Assembly (NCBI RefSeq): GCF_014235185.1
Contig: NZ_CP060131.1
Location: forward strand, 2,735,501-2,799,500
Direction: 5' to 3'
DNA from: Pseudonocardia petroleophila
Lineage (GTDB): Bacteria; Actinomycetota; Actinomycetes; Mycobacteriales; Pseudonocardiaceae
Length of the DNA: 64,000 nucleotides
Position 1 is the stretch's first letter; every line of letters begins with the position of its first letter. The position numbers were made by a program, and so were the translations under genes. This document shows positions 8,557-18,268 of this stretch, one piece after another. The notes under the pieces are model-generated. The model saw only the letters and a program-made list of their open reading frames with translations, did no database searches and was not told where the DNA came from.

Positions 8557-9897
8557 GTGAACGGGAACGCGGTGCGCGTCGCGCTGCTGGGCTGCGGCAC
8601 CGTCGGCGGGGAGATCGTCCGCCTGCTGCGCGAGCAGGCCGACGAGCTCGCGGCGCGCGCGGGAGCCCCCGTCGAGCTGGTCGGGGTCGCGGTGCGTCGT
8701 CCGCACAAGCACCCGGAGCTGGGCGAGCTGCTCACCACCGACGCCACCGCGCTCGTCACGCGCGACGACGTCGACGTGGTCGTCGAGGTGATCGGCGGCA
8801 TCGAGCCCGCCCGCACGCTGCTGCTGGAGGCCCTCAAGGCCGGCAAGTCGGTCGTCACGGCGAACAAGGCCCTGCTCGCCGAGGAGGGCGCGGCGCTCGC
8901 CGAGGCCGCCGACGCGTCGGGCGTCGACCTGTTCTACGAGGCGGCCGTCGCGGGCGCGATCCCGCTGCTGCGCCCGCTGCGCGAGAGCCTGGCCGGTGAC
9001 CGGATCACCCGGGTCGCCGGGATCGTGAACGGCACCACCAACTTCATCCTCTCCGCGATGACGGAGTCCGGCGCCGGCTACTCCGACGCGCTGGAGGAGG
9101 CGACGCGGCTCGGGTACGCCGAGGCCGACCCCAGCGCCGACGTCGACGGCTACGACGCCGCCTCCAAGGCCGCCATCCTCGCGACGCTGGCCTTCCACAC
9201 CCGGGTCACCGCGGCCGACGTGCACTGCGAGGGCATCCGGCACGTCACGGCGTCCGACATCGCCGCCGCGCGCGGCATCGGCTGCGTGATCAAGCTGCTG
9301 GCCATCTGCGAGCGCAGCCCGGCCACCGACGACGCCCCCGAGGCGGTCTCCGCGCGCGTCTACCCCGCGATGATCCCCGCCGCGCACCCGCTGGCCGGTG
9401 TCGACGGCGCGTTCAACGCGGTCTTCGTCGAGGCCGAGGCCGCCGGGCAGCTGATGTTCTACGGCCAGGGCGCCGGCGGTGCCCCCACCGCGAGCGCGGT
9501 GCTCGGCGACCTGGTGGCCGTCGCGCGCAACCGCGTCCACGGCGGGCGCGGGGCGCGCGAGTCGGCCTACGCCCACCTGCCCGTGCTGCCGATCGGCGCG
9601 GTGGCCACGCGCTACCACGTGAGCCTGGAGGTGGCCGACCGCGCGGGCGTGCTGGCCACCATCGCGGGGGAGTTCTCCACCCACGGGGTGAGCATCGCCG
9701 CGGTCCGCCAGACGGGCGGGATGGCCGACGCCGGGGCCGACCCGGTCAGCGCCGCCCGACTCGTCGTCGTCACCCACGCCGCCCCGGAGGCCGCGCTGGC
9801 CGCCACGGTCCAGGTGCTGGCCGGGCTCGACGTCGTGCACGCCGTCGACAGCGTCCTGCGCGTCGAGGACCTCGGACGAAAGGGAGTGGCGCCGTGA
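8557..9897 (+). CDS. hom: Homoserine dehydrogenase
   Basis: NAD(P)-dependent enzyme (446 residues) converting aspartate semialdehyde to homoserine, the branch point to threonine and methionine. It has an N-terminal Rossmann motif [11 protein letters not shown], the conserved ANKALL lysine segment, and the catalytic region from [11 protein letters not shown] through [17 protein letters not shown]-terminal ACT domain (about residues 360-430, [16 protein letters not shown]) is the usual site of feedback control by threonine. The GTG start has GCGAGGAG 6 nt upstream. The 76-bp gap after lysA may hold its own promoter. Its stop overlaps thrC by 4 nt. Confidence 0.96.
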   Translation: MNGNAVRVALLGCGTVGGEIVRLLREQADELAARAGAPVELVGVAVRRPHKHPELGELLTTDATALVTRDDVDVVVEVIGGIEPARTLLLEALKAGKSVVTANKALLAEEGAALAEAADASGVDLFYEAAVAGAIPLLRPLRESLAGDRITRVAGIVNGTTNFILSAMTESGAGYSDALEEATRLGYAEADPSADVDGYDAASKAAILATLAFHTRVTAADVHCEGIRHVTASDIAAARGIGCVIKLLAICERSPATDDAPEAVSARVYPAMIPAAHPLAGVDGAFNAVFVEAEAAGQLMFYGQGAGGAPTASAVLGDLVAVARNRVHGGRGARESAYAHLPVLPIGAVATRYHVSLEVADRAGVLATIAGEFSTHGVSIAAVRQTGGMADAGADPVSAARLVVVTHAAPEAALAATVQVLAGLDVVHAVDSVLRVEDLGRKGVAP

Positions 9898-10967
9898 CGG
9901 CGTTGACGACGCACCGCTGGCCGGGCGTGATCGAGGCCTACCGCGACCGGATGCCGGTCGAGCCGGGGTGGACGGTGGTGACGCTCGGCGAAGGCGGCAC
10001 GCCGCTGCTCCCCGCGCCGCACCTGTCCGGGCTGACCGGCTGCGAGGTGTTCCTCAAGGTCGACGGCATGAACCCGACGGGGTCGTTCAAGGACCGCGGG
10101 ATGACGATGGCGGTCACCGCCGCCCTCGCGCACGGCCAGCAGGGCGTCATCTGCGCCTCCACCGGCAACACCTCGGCCTCGGCCGCCGCGTACGCGACCC
10201 GCGCGGGCATGACCTGCGCGGTGCTGGTGCCCCAGGGCAAGATCGCGCTGGGCAAGCTCGCCCAGGCCGTCGCGCACGGCGCCCGGATCCTGCAGATCGA
10301 CGGCAACTTCGACGACTGCCTCGAGCTCGCCCGCAAGACCGCGGCCGACTACCCGGTGGCCGCGCTCGTCAACTCGGTGAACCCGACCCGGATCGCCGGG
10401 CAGGCGAGCGCCGCCTACGAGATCTGCGACGTGCTGGGCCGCGCGCCCGACGTGCACTGCCTGCCGGTCGGCAACGCCGGCAACATCACCGCGTACTGGG
10501 CCGGCTACCGCGCCTACCTCGACGACGGCCTGATCCCCGCGCCGCCGCGGATGTTCGGCTACCAGGCGGCGGGGGCCGCGCCGCTGGTGCACGGCGCGCC
10601 GGTGAAGAACCCGGAGACGATCGCCACCGCGATCCGCATCGGCTCGCCGGCCTCGTGGGCGGCCGCGACGACCGCCCGCGACGACTCGAACGGGAAGTTC
10701 GCCGCCGTCACCGACGAGGAGATCCTCGCCGCCTACCGGCTGCTGTCCGCCCGCGAGGGCGTGTTCGTGGAGCCGGCGTCGGCGGCGAGCGTCGCGGGGC
10801 TGCTGCAGTCCACCGCCGACGGCACGCTGCCCCGCGGCTCGCTCGTGGTGTGCACCGTCACCGGGCACGGCCTGAAGGACCCCGACACGGTGCTGCTCAC
10901 CGCGCCGTCGCCGACCGTCGTCCCGATCGACCCGAGCGCGGTCGCGGCCGCCCTGGAGCTGGCCTGA
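9894..10967 (+). CDS. thrC: Threonine synthase
   Basis: PLP-dependent lyase (357 residues) that turns O-phosphohomoserine into threonine. The PLP lysine sits in [12 protein letters not shown] (about residue 61), followed by [14 protein letters not shown] and the phosphate-binding glycine loop PVGNAGNI. The C-terminal [10 protein letters not shown] segment is typical of the bacterial short form. Its GTG overlaps the hom stop (GTGA), with AAAGGGAG upstream inside hom. The stop overlaps the thrB ATG by one base, so hom, thrC and thrB are translationally coupled. Confidence 0.97.
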   Translation: MTALTTHRWPGVIEAYRDRMPVEPGWTVVTLGEGGTPLLPAPHLSGLTGCEVFLKVDGMNPTGSFKDRGMTMAVTAALAHGQQGVICASTGNTSASAAAYATRAGMTCAVLVPQGKIALGKLAQAVAHGARILQIDGNFDDCLELARKTAADYPVAALVNSVNPTRIAGQASAAYEICDVLGRAPDVHCLPVGNAGNITAYWAGYRAYLDDGLIPAPPRMFGYQAAGAAPLVHGAPVKNPETIATAIRIGSPASWAAATTARDDSNGKFAAVTDEEILAAYRLLSAREGVFVEPASAASVAGLLQSTADGTLPRGSLVVCTVTGHGLKDPDTVLLTAPSPTVVPIDPSAVAAALELA

Positions 10968-11869
10968 TGGGACGCCCGGGTGAGGTCCGCGTCCGCGTTC
11001 CCGCGTCGTCGGCCAACCTGGGCCCCGGCTTCGACTCGCTCGGTCTCGCCCTCGGCCTCTACGACGAGATCGAGGTGTGCGTCGCCCCCGACGGCGTCGG
11101 GGTCGAGGTCGTCGGGGAGGGCGCCGGGCAGGTGCCGTGTGACGATTCCCACCTCGTGGTCCGGGCCATGCGCACCGCCTGGAACATCACCGGCGACGCC
11201 CCCGCCGGGCTGCGGCTGCGCTGCCGCAACGCGATCCCGCACTCGCGCGGGCTGGGCAGCTCCGCTTCCGCCGCGGTGGCCGGGGCCGTCGCCGCGGTCG
11301 TGCTCGCCGGCCGGGACGTGGAGCTCGAGCAGGACACGCTCCTGCAGGTCACGGCGGGGATGGAGGGGCACGCCGACAACGCGGCGGCGTCGCTGCTCGG
11401 CGGGTTCGTGATCGCCTGGGAGACGGTGGGGAACACCGCCGGGCGCTTCCACGCCGTACGGCTCGACGCGCACCCGGGCATCCACCCCGTGGCGCTCGTC
11501 GCGGGAACGGAGTCGTCCACCTCGACGACCCGGGGCCTGCTGCCCGACCGGGTCCCCCTGGTCGACGCCGCCTTCACCGGCAGCCGCACCGCGCTCGCGG
11601 TGCTGGCGTTCACCCAGCGTCCCGAACTGCTGCTCCCGGCCACCGAGGACCGCCTGCACCAGGGCTACCGGCGCCCGGCCTACCCGGAGTCCGCCGACCT
11701 GGTCGACGCGCTGCGCGCCCACGGCGTCCCGGCCGCGATCTCCGGCGCCGGGCCCACCGTGCTGGCCCTCACCACCGACGGCACCCTGCCCGACGGGGTG
11801 GACCTGCACGGCTTCTCCACGCTGCCGCTCGCCGTCGACGCCCTCGGGGCGCAGGTCGAGATCGGCTGA
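10967..11869 (+). CDS. thrB: Homoserine kinase
   Basis: GHMP-superfamily kinase (300 residues) that phosphorylates homoserine for threonine synthase. It has the N-terminal PASSANLGPGFDSLGLAL motif, the ATP-binding loop PHSRGLGSSASAAV, and the C-terminal ISGAGPTVLAL motif. Last gene of the hom-thrC-thrB block. The next gene, rho, has its own promoter 17 bp after the thrB stop, and no terminator hairpin is obvious between them. Confidence 0.96.
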   Translation: MGRPGEVRVRVPASSANLGPGFDSLGLALGLYDEIEVCVAPDGVGVEVVGEGAGQVPCDDSHLVVRAMRTAWNITGDAPAGLRLRCRNAIPHSRGLGSSASAAVAGAVAAVVLAGRDVELEQDTLLQVTAGMEGHADNAAASLLGGFVIAWETVGNTAGRFHAVRLDAHPGIHPVALVAGTESSTSTTRGLLPDRVPLVDAAFTGSRTALAVLAFTQRPELLLPATEDRLHQGYRRPAYPESADLVDALRAHGVPAAISGAGPTVLALTTDGTLPDGVDLHGFSTLPLAVDALGAQVEIG

Positions 11870-11885
11870 CACGCCGGGGTGGTGG

Positions 11886-11914
11886 TTGCCGTGACCAGCG
11901 CGGGAGTCTAGTCT
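11886..11914 (+). promoter_or_regulatory. rho promoter
   Basis: TTGCCG (11886-11891), a 17-bp spacer and TAGTCT (11909-11914) match a housekeeping sigma promoter closely. Transcription would start near 11921 and give rho a leader of about 288 nt. Confidence 0.65.
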
Positions 11915-12208
11915 CGGCCTCGCAACGGCGATCCACGCGTCATCCGCGTGGCCACTCGGGCCATCTGCGCACCCCGGCACCCTGGTTCTCCCGAACCAGC
12001 GCTGGAGCCAGACCCGCGCCCGTCCCGAGCGGCCGTCCCCGCGAACAGTCGCAGTGATCGTCGCCCCTGCCTGTCGGGGCGGCCGCGAACTGGTCAGGTT
12101 CCCTGACCTGCGATCCGTAGACCGACACGTCGTCCGGCACACCGTCCGGACGAGTGTGTGACATCCGCTGACCAGGGCAAGAGACCCGGTCGGTCAGGAA
12201 GGACATCT
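11915..12208 (+). promoter_or_regulatory. Hairpin-rich leader of rho, no gene seen
   Basis: This untranslated stretch contains several perfect short hairpins: CCACGCG/CGCGTGG (11933-11951), CTGGTTC/GAACCAG with a TCCC loop (11982-11999), GCCCC/GGGGC (about 12063-12080), GGTCAGG/CCTGACC with a TTC loop (12092-12108) and GTCCGG/CCGGAC near 12132-12150. It ends in a strong AGGAAGGA ribosome site (12196-12203). The layout would suit autoregulation of rho. The nearby GTG at 12158 is in frame but has no ribosome site. Confidence 0.5.
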
Positions 12209-14530
12209 GTGAGCGAGACCGATCTCGTCAGCTCCACGCCCGCCCGCAAGCGCGGTGGCCTCACCGGCATGGTGCTGGCGGAGCTCCGCCAGCTGGCCGA
12301 GGAGCTGAACATCTCCGGCACCACGGGGATGCGCAAGGGCGACCTCATCGCCGCCATCAAGGAGCGCCAGGCCGGCGCGCCGGCCGCCGCGGCCCCCGCC
12401 GCCGCGCCTGCCGCCACCCCCGCCCCGGCCGCCGCCACCCCGGCGCCTGCCGTCGAGGCCCCCGCCGCCGCGGCTCCCGCCGACAACGGCACCCCGGCCC
12501 CCACCACCCGTCGGCGCCGCACGGCGTCGCGCCCGGCCGGTGCGCCCGACACGACGTCGGCGCCCGCCGCGAGCACCCCCCGCGCCCGAGGCCCCCCGCC
12601 CCCGTGGCCGCCGCCGCCGAGGCCCCGGCGCCGGTCGAGACGCCGGCCGTCGACGCCGCGCCCGTCGAGGCCCCCCGCGGCCGCCGCACCGGCGGTCGAG
12701 ACCCCGGCCGCCGCCCCGCCGGCCGCCGAGGCGCCGTCGGCCAACGGCTCGGCCCCCGCGGCCGACGCGGACGCCCCCGCCGAGGGCGGTGGCCGCCGCG
12801 GCCGCAGCCGTCGCAACCGCAACGCCGAGCAGCAGGCCGAGCCCGTGGCCGCCGACGCGGGCGACGCCGCCGAGGAGCGCGGCGGCCGCACCCGCTCGCG
12901 CGGCTCCCAAAACGGTTCGGGGCAGAACGGTTCGGGCCAGAGCGGTTCGGGCCAGAACGGCGCCGCCCAGAACGGCGGCCGCAACGGCAACCAGGACGAC
13001 CGCGCTCAGAACGGCACCGCCGCCGACCAGCGCTCCGAGGGCCGCGGCGACGCCCGCGACGACGGCCGGGGCGGTGACAACCGCGGCGACCGCAACGACG
13101 GCCGGGACCGCACCGACCGCAACGAGGGCCGGGGCGGCAACGACCGCGGCGAGCGCTCCGACAACCGCGGGGGCAACGACTCCCGCGGGGGCAACGACTC
13201 CCGCGGCGGCAACGACAACCGCGGCCCGCGCGACAACCGCCCGGACGACGACTCCGACGACGACGGCGACGGCCGCGGCCGTCGCGGCCGCCGCTTCCGG
13301 GACCGCCGACGCGGCCGCGACCGCGACCGCGGCGGCGCGGGCAACGGCGGCGGCAACCAGGGCAACGTCGACACCGAGGTGCGCGACGACGACGTCCTGC
13401 TCCCCGTCGCCGGCATCGTCGACATCCTCGACAACTACGCCTTCGTCCGGACCACGGGCTACCTGTCCGGGCCCACCGACTGCTACGTCTCGCTCTCGCT
13501 CGTGCGCAAGCACGGCCTGCGCCGCGGCGACGCGATCACCGGTGCGGTCCGCGAGGGGCGCGAGGGCGAGCAGTCCCGCCAGAAGTTCAACCCGCTCGTC
13601 CGCGTCGACACCATCAACGGGCAGGACCCGGAGGCGTCGCGCAACCGCGCCGAGTTCACCAAGCTCACGCCGCTCTACCCGAACGAGCGGCTGCGCCTCG
13701 AGACCGAGTCGCACATCCTGACCACGCGGATCATCGACCTGGTCATGCCGATCGGCAAGGGTCAGCGCGCGCTGATCGTCAGCCCGCCCAAGGCCGGCAA
13801 GACGATGGTGCTGCAGGCGATCGCCAACGCGATCACCACGAACAACCCGGAGTGCCACCTCATGGTCGTCCTCGTGGACGAGCGGCCGGAGGAGGTCACC
13901 GACATGACCCGGTCGGTGAAGGGCGAGGTCATCGCCTCCACCTTCGACCGTCCGGCGTCCGACCACACCACGGTGGCCGAGCTGGCCATCGAGCGGGCCA
14001 AGCGCCTCGTCGAGATGGGCCACGACGTCGTCGTGCTGCTCGACTCGATCACCCGACTGGGCCGGGCCTACAACCTGGCCGCGCCCGCGTCGGGCCGGAT
14101 CCTCTCCGGTGGTGTCGACTCCACGGCGCTCTACCCGCCCAAGCGCTTCCTCGGCGCCGCGCGCAACATCGAGAACGGCGGCTCGCTCACCATCCTCGCC
14201 ACCGCGCTGGTCGAGACCGGTTCCACGATGGACACGGTGATCTTCGAGGAGTTCAAGGGCACCGGCAACGCCGAGCTCAAGCTCGACCGCCGCATCGCCG
14301 ACAAGCGGGTCTTCCCGGCCGTCGACGTCGGCGACTCCGGCACCCGCAAGGAGGAGCTGCTGCTCTCGCCCGACGAGCTGGCCGTCATGGTCAAGCTGCG
14401 CCGGGTGCTCTCCGCGCTGGACGACCAGCAGGCCATCGACCTGCTGCTCACCCAGCTCAAGAAGACCCGCACCAACATCGAGTTCCTGATGCAGGTCGCC
14501 AAGGGCCTCCCGGTCGGCGACACCGACTGA
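12209..14530 (+). CDS. rho: Transcription termination factor Rho
   Basis: Hexameric RNA-dependent ATPase that ends transcription. At 773 residues it is far longer than E. coli Rho (419). The order is a Rho_N helical domain (about 13-55); a long low-complexity insert (about 56-385) of Ala/Pro, then NGSGQ repeats (12911-12970), then RGGNDS repeats and Arg-rich RGRRGRR runs; a cold-shock-like RNA-binding domain starting near residue 395 ([20 protein letters not shown]); and the ATPase with Walker A SPPKAGKT near residue 525, [11 protein letters not shown] and the Q/R loops. The GTG at 12209 is 6 nt after AGGAAGGA. Residues about 123-155 look out of register with the flanking linker (see findings). 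Confidence 0.97.
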   Translation: MSETDLVSSTPARKRGGLTGMVLAELRQLAEELNISGTTGMRKGDLIAAIKERQAGAPAAAAPAAAPAATPAPAAATPAPAVEAPAAAAPADNGTPAPTTRRRRTASRPAGAPDTTSAPAASTPRARGPPPPWPPPPRPRRRSRRRPSTPRPSRPPAAAAPAVETPAAAPPAAEAPSANGSAPAADADAPAEGGGRRGRSRRNRNAEQQAEPVAADAGDAAEERGGRTRSRGSQNGSGQNGSGQSGSGQNGAAQNGGRNGNQDDRAQNGTAADQRSEGRGDARDDGRGGDNRGDRNDGRDRTDRNEGRGGNDRGERSDNRGGNDSRGGNDSRGGNDNRGPRDNRPDDDSDDDGDGRGRRGRRFRDRRRGRDRDRGGAGNGGGNQGNVDTEVRDDDVLLPVAGIVDILDNYAFVRTTGYLSGPTDCYVSLSLVRKHGLRRGDAITGAVREGREGEQSRQKFNPLVRVDTINGQDPEASRNRAEFTKLTPLYPNERLRLETESHILTTRIIDLVMPIGKGQRALIVSPPKAGKTMVLQAIANAITTNNPECHLMVVLVDERPEEVTDMTRSVKGEVIASTFDRPASDHTTVAELAIERAKRLVEMGHDVVVLLDSITRLGRAYNLAAPASGRILSGGVDSTALYPPKRFLGAARNIENGGSLTILATALVETGSTMDTVIFEEFKGTGNAELKLDRRIADKRVFPAVDVGDSGTRKEELLLSPDELAVMVKLRRVLSALDDQQAIDLLLTQLKKTRTNIEFLMQVAKGLPVGDTD
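12911..12970 (+). repeat. 15-bp tandem repeat in rho (NGSGQ)
   Basis: Four 15-bp units, the first three nearly identical (AACGGTTCGGGCCAG type), encode NGSGQ-like pentapeptides in the Rho linker. A related 18-bp unit, CGCGGGGGCAACGACTCC, is repeated at 13166-13219 and encodes RGGNDS. Such units vary easily in copy number. Confidence 0.8.
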
Positions 14531-14570
14531 CCCGCCCGGCCGCCCGCGGGAATCCGCGGGCGGCCCGGGT
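14530..14570 (+). terminator. Strong hairpin after rho
   Basis: CCGCCCGCGG (14540-14549) pairs perfectly with CCGCGGGCGG (14554-14563) around a GAAT loop. GG/CC extends the stem, and ACCCG/CGGGT pair beyond a 3-nt bulge. It starts at the last base of the rho stop codon. The following sequence is not T-rich. Confidence 0.75.
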
Positions 14571-14648
14571 GGTTGAATGACCCGTCACGCTCCGGCCCCG
14601 GTTCACCTCGCACGACGAGGACCCGGTGCCACTTCGAGAGGAACCACC

Positions 14649-14864
14649 GTGCGATCTGGCATCCACCCCGAGTACGTCACCACCCAGGTGACCTGCAGCT
14701 GCGGCAACTCGTTCACCACGCGCAGCACCAAGTCCAACGGCTCGATCACCGCCGAGACCTGCTCCGCCTGCCACCCGTTCTACACCGGCAAGCAGCGCAT
14801 CCTCGACGCCGGTGGCCGCGTGGCGCGCTTCGAGGCGCGCTACGGCAAGCGGGCCGGCAAGTAG
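14649..14864 (+). CDS. rpmE: 50S ribosomal protein L31 (zinc-binding form)
   Basis: A 71-residue large-subunit ribosomal protein. It is the C+ (zinc) type: the pairs CSCG (residues 16-18) and CSAC (about 38-41) supply four cysteine ligands. The start motif [14 protein letters not shown] and the tail [21 protein letters not shown] are standard. The GTG at 14649 has GAGAGG 7 nt upstream; upstream frame sequence is not conserved. The position between rho and prfA is conserved across actinobacteria. The zinc-free paralogue used in zinc starvation is not in this window. Confidence 0.97.
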   Translation: MRSGIHPEYVTTQVTCSCGNSFTTRSTKSNGSITAETCSACHPFYTGKQRILDAGGRVARFEARYGKRAGK

Positions 14865-14872
14865 TTCCGCCG

Positions 14873-14903
14873 ACGGCGCCCACCCGACCCGGGTGGGCGC
14901 CGT
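14873..14903 (+). terminator. Strong hairpin after rpmE
   Basis: ACGGCGCCCACCCG (14873-14886) pairs perfectly with CGGGTGGGCGCCGT (14890-14903), a 14-bp GC-rich stem with a 3-nt loop, 8 bp after the rpmE stop. It ends 32 bp before prfA, so prfA may need its own promoter or read-through. There is only a weak T-rich stretch after it. Confidence 0.8.
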
Positions 14904-14935
14904 TCGCGTGTCATGAGACCCGAAGGGACGAGGAG

Positions 14936-16000
14936 ATGCCGGCACCGGCCGTCGACGCGATGCTCGCCGAGCACGCCGAGCTGGAGCTGCGCCTCGCCGA
15001 CCCGGCCATCCACGCCGACGCGTCGCTGGCCCGCAAGCTGGGCCGCCGCTACGCCGAGCTGGGCCCGATCGTCGCCGCCTCCCGCGAGCTGTCCACCGCC
15101 CGCGAGGACCTCGCCGCCGCCCGCGAGCTGGCGGGGGAGGACCCCTCGTTCGCCGCGGAGGCCGACGACCTCGCCACCCGCATCCCGGCGCTGGAGACCC
15201 GCCTCGCCGAGCTGCTCGTCCCGCGCGACCCGCACGACGGCGACGACGTCGTGATGGAGGTCAAGTCGGGGGAGGGCGGCGAGGAGTCGGCCCTGTTCGC
15301 GAGCGACCTCGTCCGCATGTACACCCGCTACGCGGAGCGGCGCGGCTGGAAGACCGAGGTGCTCGACGCCAACGTGTCCGACCTCGGCGGCTACAAGGAC
15401 ATCACCCTCATCGTGCGGGCGCGGGCGCCCGAGCCCGACGGGGTGTGGAGCGCGCTGAAGTTCGAGGGCGGGGTGCACCGCGTGCAGCGCGTGCCCGTCA
15501 CCGAGTCCCAGGGCCGCATCCACACCTCCGCCGCGGGCGTGCTCGTCTACCCCGACACCGGCGAGGACGCCGACGTCGAGATCGACGAGAAGGACCTGCG
15601 CGTCGACGTGTTCCGCTCCTCCGGCCACGGCGGGCAGAGCGTCAACACCACCGACTCGGCGGTGCGGATCACGCACCTGCCCTCCGGCATCGTCGTGAGC
15701 TGCCAGAACGAGCGCAGCCAGCTGCAGAACCGGGCGCGGGCGATGGAGGTGCTCCGGTCGCGGCTGCAGGCGGTGCACGAGGCCGAGCTGGCCGCCGAGG
15801 CGATGGCGGAGCGGAAGTCGCAGGTGCGCACCGTCGACCGCTCGGAGCGCATCCGCACCTACAACTACCCCGAGAACCGCATCGCCGACCACCGCGTCGG
15901 CTACAAGGCGCACAACCTCAGCACGGTCCTCGACGGCGACCTCGACGACCTGCTGACGGCCCTGACGACGGCCGACCGGGCGGAGCAGCTGAGCTCATGA
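14936..16000 (+). CDS. prfA: Peptide chain release factor 1
   Basis: Release factor (354 residues) that recognises UAA and UAG. The tripeptide anticodon region is [17 protein letters not shown] (PxT motif as PVT), and the catalytic GGQ loop is in [20 protein letters not shown]. The remaining domain structure and length match RF1 rather than RF2. ATG at 14936 directly follows ACGAGGAG. The gene after it, prmC, encodes the methylase of this GGQ glutamine. Confidence 0.97.
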   Translation: MPAPAVDAMLAEHAELELRLADPAIHADASLARKLGRRYAELGPIVAASRELSTAREDLAAARELAGEDPSFAAEADDLATRIPALETRLAELLVPRDPHDGDDVVMEVKSGEGGEESALFASDLVRMYTRYAERRGWKTEVLDANVSDLGGYKDITLIVRARAPEPDGVWSALKFEGGVHRVQRVPVTESQGRIHTSAAGVLVYPDTGEDADVEIDEKDLRVDVFRSSGHGGQSVNTTDSAVRITHLPSGIVVSCQNERSQLQNRARAMEVLRSRLQAVHEAELAAEAMAERKSQVRTVDRSERIRTYNYPENRIADHRVGYKAHNLSTVLDGDLDDLLTALTTADRAEQLSS

Positions 16001-16031
16001 CCGGGCGGCGGGCGCGACGGGGGACGGGCCG

Positions 16032-16901
16032 GTGAGCCGCCAGCCGCTGCGCCTCGCCATCGCCGAGGCCGAGCGGATGCTCACCGCCGCCGGGGTCGCC
16101 TCCCCGCGCGTCGACGCCGAGATCCTCGCCGCGCACGTCGTGGGGGTGGAGCGGGGGAAGCTGATGATGCACCCGCTCGTCGACCCGCCCGTGGTGGAGG
16201 CCCTGCGTCGGCTCGTCGTGCGCCGCGCCACCCGCGAGCCGCTGCAGCACCTGCTCGGCACCGCGGTGCTCGGACCGGTCGCCGTCGCGGTCGGGCCGGG
16301 GGTCTTCACGCCGCGCCCGGAGACCGAGCTGCTGCTGGAGTGGGGGCTCCGCGCGATCGCCGACGTCGCGTCGCCGCTGGTGGTCGACCTGTGCACCGGC
16401 ACCGGGGCGCTCGCGCTGGCCGTCGCCGCGAGCCGCCCGGACGCGCAGGTGCACGCCGTCGAGGCCGACCCCGGCGCGCTGACCTGGGCCCGGCACAACA
16501 TCGCCGCGCACGGCGACACCGTCGTCCTGCACGCCGCCGACGTGCGCTGGAGCGACCTGCTCGTCGAGCTCGAGTCGCACGTCGACCTGGTGCTGTGCAA
16601 CCCGCCCTACGTCCCCGACGCCACGGCCCTGCCGCCCGAGGTCACCGAGTGGGACCCGCCCGGCGCCGTGTTCGGCGGCCCGGACGGCCTGGAGGTCATC
16701 CGCGCGGTCATCGGCACCTCGGCCGGGCTGCTGCGCTACGGGGGTCACCTCGCGATCGAGCACGACGACACCCACGGCGAGTCCGTGCCCGCCCTGCTGC
16801 GCCGCCGCCGGGTGCTGACCGACGTCGAGGAGCACCACGACCTGACCGGCCGGCCGCGCTTCGCGACGGCCCGCCGCGTCGGGCCTCCGCCGCCCTCGTA
16901 G
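16032..16901 (+). CDS. prmC: Release factor glutamine methyltransferase PrmC
   Basis: SAM-dependent N5-glutamine methyltransferase (289 residues) that methylates the Gln of the GGQ motif in release factors. An N-terminal helical domain (about 1-85) binds the release factor. The SAM motif VVDLCTGTGALALAVA is near residue 118, and the catalytic NPPYVPD motif is near residue 195. GTG start with a purine-rich ACGGGGGACGGG upstream; 31 bp separate it from prfA, consistent with co-transcription. Confidence 0.95.
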   Translation: MSRQPLRLAIAEAERMLTAAGVASPRVDAEILAAHVVGVERGKLMMHPLVDPPVVEALRRLVVRRATREPLQHLLGTAVLGPVAVAVGPGVFTPRPETELLLEWGLRAIADVASPLVVDLCTGTGALALAVAASRPDAQVHAVEADPGALTWARHNIAAHGDTVVLHAADVRWSDLLVELESHVDLVLCNPPYVPDATALPPEVTEWDPPGAVFGGPDGLEVIRAVIGTSAGLLRYGGHLAIEHDDTHGESVPALLRRRRVLTDVEEHHDLTGRPRFATARRVGPPPPS

Positions 16902-16911
16902 GCTCGCGCCC

Positions 16912-17559
16912 GTGCCTCCCACCTACGACTGCGCGGACGCCGACGCCCGCCGCGACGGCCTCGCCGCCGCGGCTCGTGCGGTCCGCGCCGGACGCCTGGT
17001 CGTGCTGCCCACCGACACCGTCTACGGACTGGGCTGCGACGCGTTCTCCGCCACCGCCGTCCGCGCGCTGCTCAAGGCCAAGAACCGGGGCCCGGACATG
17101 CCGGTGCCGGTCCTCGTCGGCTCCTGGTCGACCATCGACGGCCTCGTGCTGGGCGTCCCGCGGGCGGCGCGGCAGCTGATCGAGGCGTTCTGGCCCGGCG
17201 GGCTGTCCATCGTGCTGCCGCACGCCCCGTCGCTGTCCTGGGACCTGGGCTCGACCAAGGGCACCGTCATGCTGCGGATGCCGCTGCACCCGGTCGCCCT
17301 GGAGCTGCTGCGCGACGTCGGCCCGATGGCGGTGTCGAGCGCCAACATCTCCGGGCAGCCCGCGCCGGCCACCGCGGCGGGCGCGTCGGAGCAGCTGGGC
17401 GGGAGCGTGGCCGTCTACCTCGACGGCGGCGACTCCGGCGAGCCGGTCGCGTCCACCGTCGTCGACCTCACCGGCGACGACCCGCTGATCCTGCGCGAGG
17501 GCGCGGTGACGCGGGCCGAGGTGGCCGAGGTCCTCGGCCGCACGGTCCTCACCGCGTAG
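16912..17559 (+). CDS. L-threonylcarbamoyladenylate synthase (Sua5/YrdC/YwlC)
   Basis: Makes threonylcarbamoyl-AMP from threonine, bicarbonate and ATP for the t6A37 modification of ANN-decoding tRNAs. This 215-residue protein is a YrdC domain with the LVVLPTDTVYGLGCDAF start motif, KAKNRGPDMPVPVLVG, and the VSSANISGQPAP motif near the C-terminus; it has no full Sua5 C-terminal domain. A -10 box TAGGCT (16899-16904), which includes the prmC stop, lies 7 nt before the GTG, suggesting a leaderless transcript in addition to any read-through. The 3' end overlaps the convergent TetR gene by 11 bp. Confidence 0.93.
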   Translation: MPPTYDCADADARRDGLAAAARAVRAGRLVVLPTDTVYGLGCDAFSATAVRALLKAKNRGPDMPVPVLVGSWSTIDGLVLGVPRAARQLIEAFWPGGLSIVLPHAPSLSWDLGSTKGTVMLRMPLHPVALELLRDVGPMAVSSANISGQPAPATAAGASEQLGGSVAVYLDGGDSGEPVASTVVDLTGDDPLILREGAVTRAEVAEVLGRTVLTA

Positions 17560-18244
17560 CCCCCGGGCCCGGCAGGCCGATCTGGTCGGCGAGGCGGTCG
17601 ACGGCGTCGGTGAAGAAGGCGGCGCGGTCGTCCACCACGTTGTGCAGGTGCCCGAACAGCTCGAAGCCGATCAGCCCGAACAGGCCGGTCCAGGCGACGA
17701 TCGCGCGCTCGGCGAGCGCCGAGTCGGCGGGCAGGCCCATGAGCTCGGCGAGGCCGGGGTGCAGGGCGCCGCTGCCGGTCCCCGCCGGCTCGACCTGCCC
17801 GGAGGCGACGCCGCGCGCGACGATCGCGCACAGCACCTCGCCGACCCGCGCCGCCGGGCCGATCGTCGTCTCCGGGGCGGCGTAGCCGGGCACCGGTGAG
17901 CCGTAGACCAGCGCGTACTCGTGCGGGTGGGCCCGCGCCCACTCCCGCGCGGCCCGGCAGACGGCCTGCCAGCGCGCCCGGAGGTCGTCGGGGGCGACCG
18001 CGGCGTCCGCCTGCTCGGCCGCGGTGCCCAGTGCGTCGTAGGCCTCCACGATCAGCGCGGTCAGCAGCTCGTCGCGGCTGGGGAAGTAGCGGTAGACCGC
18101 CGAGGACGCCATGCCCAGCTCGCGCGCGACGGCCCGCAGCGAGAGCGCGCTCGCCCCGTCGACGGCGAGGTGCCTGCGCGCGACCTCGGTGATCTCGCGC
18201 GTCAGCGCGGCGCGGACGCGGGCACGGGTTCCGGTGGCGTTCAC
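17549..18244 (-). CDS. TetR-family repressor (WHG C-terminal type)
   Basis: A 231-residue regulator. The N-terminal HTH includes LTREITEVARRHLAVDGASALSLRAVARELGMASSAVYRYFPSRDELL, typical of TetR proteins. The C-terminal ligand/dimer domain has RAWAR/HPHEYALVYGSPVPGY, a pattern seen in the WHG-domain (TetR_C_33) group. It is divergent from an epimerase-like gene, and two matching palindromes lie between them, so self-control and control of the neighbour are likely. GTG start at 18244. The ligand is unknown. Confidence 0.9.
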   Translation of the reverse strand: MNATGTRARVRAALTREITEVARRHLAVDGASALSLRAVARELGMASSAVYRYFPSRDELLTALIVEAYDALGTAAEQADAAVAPDDLRARWQAVCRAAREWARAHPHEYALVYGSPVPGYAAPETTIGPAARVGEVLCAIVARGVASGQVEPAGTGSGALHPGLAELMGLPADSALAERAIVAWTGLFGLIGFELFGHLHNVVDDRAAFFTDAVDRLADQIGLPGPGATR

Positions 18245-18268
18245 ACCGCGCAGTCTGGCACAGGAACG

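Noticed and set aside
12158..12208. GTG at 12158 as the start of rho
   Set aside because: It lacks a ribosome site, and AGGAAGGA sits at the right distance from the GTG at 12209.
12905..13220. Tandem repeats as a possible origin or iteron cluster
   Set aside because: They are in-frame codon repeats of the Rho linker (NGSGQ, RGGNDS).
12194..14023. A 609-codon frame opposite rho, rich in Val/Ala/Gly repeats
   Set aside because: It is the shadow of rho's repetitive GC-rich linker on the other strand; there is no start signal or family motif, while rho itself is certain.
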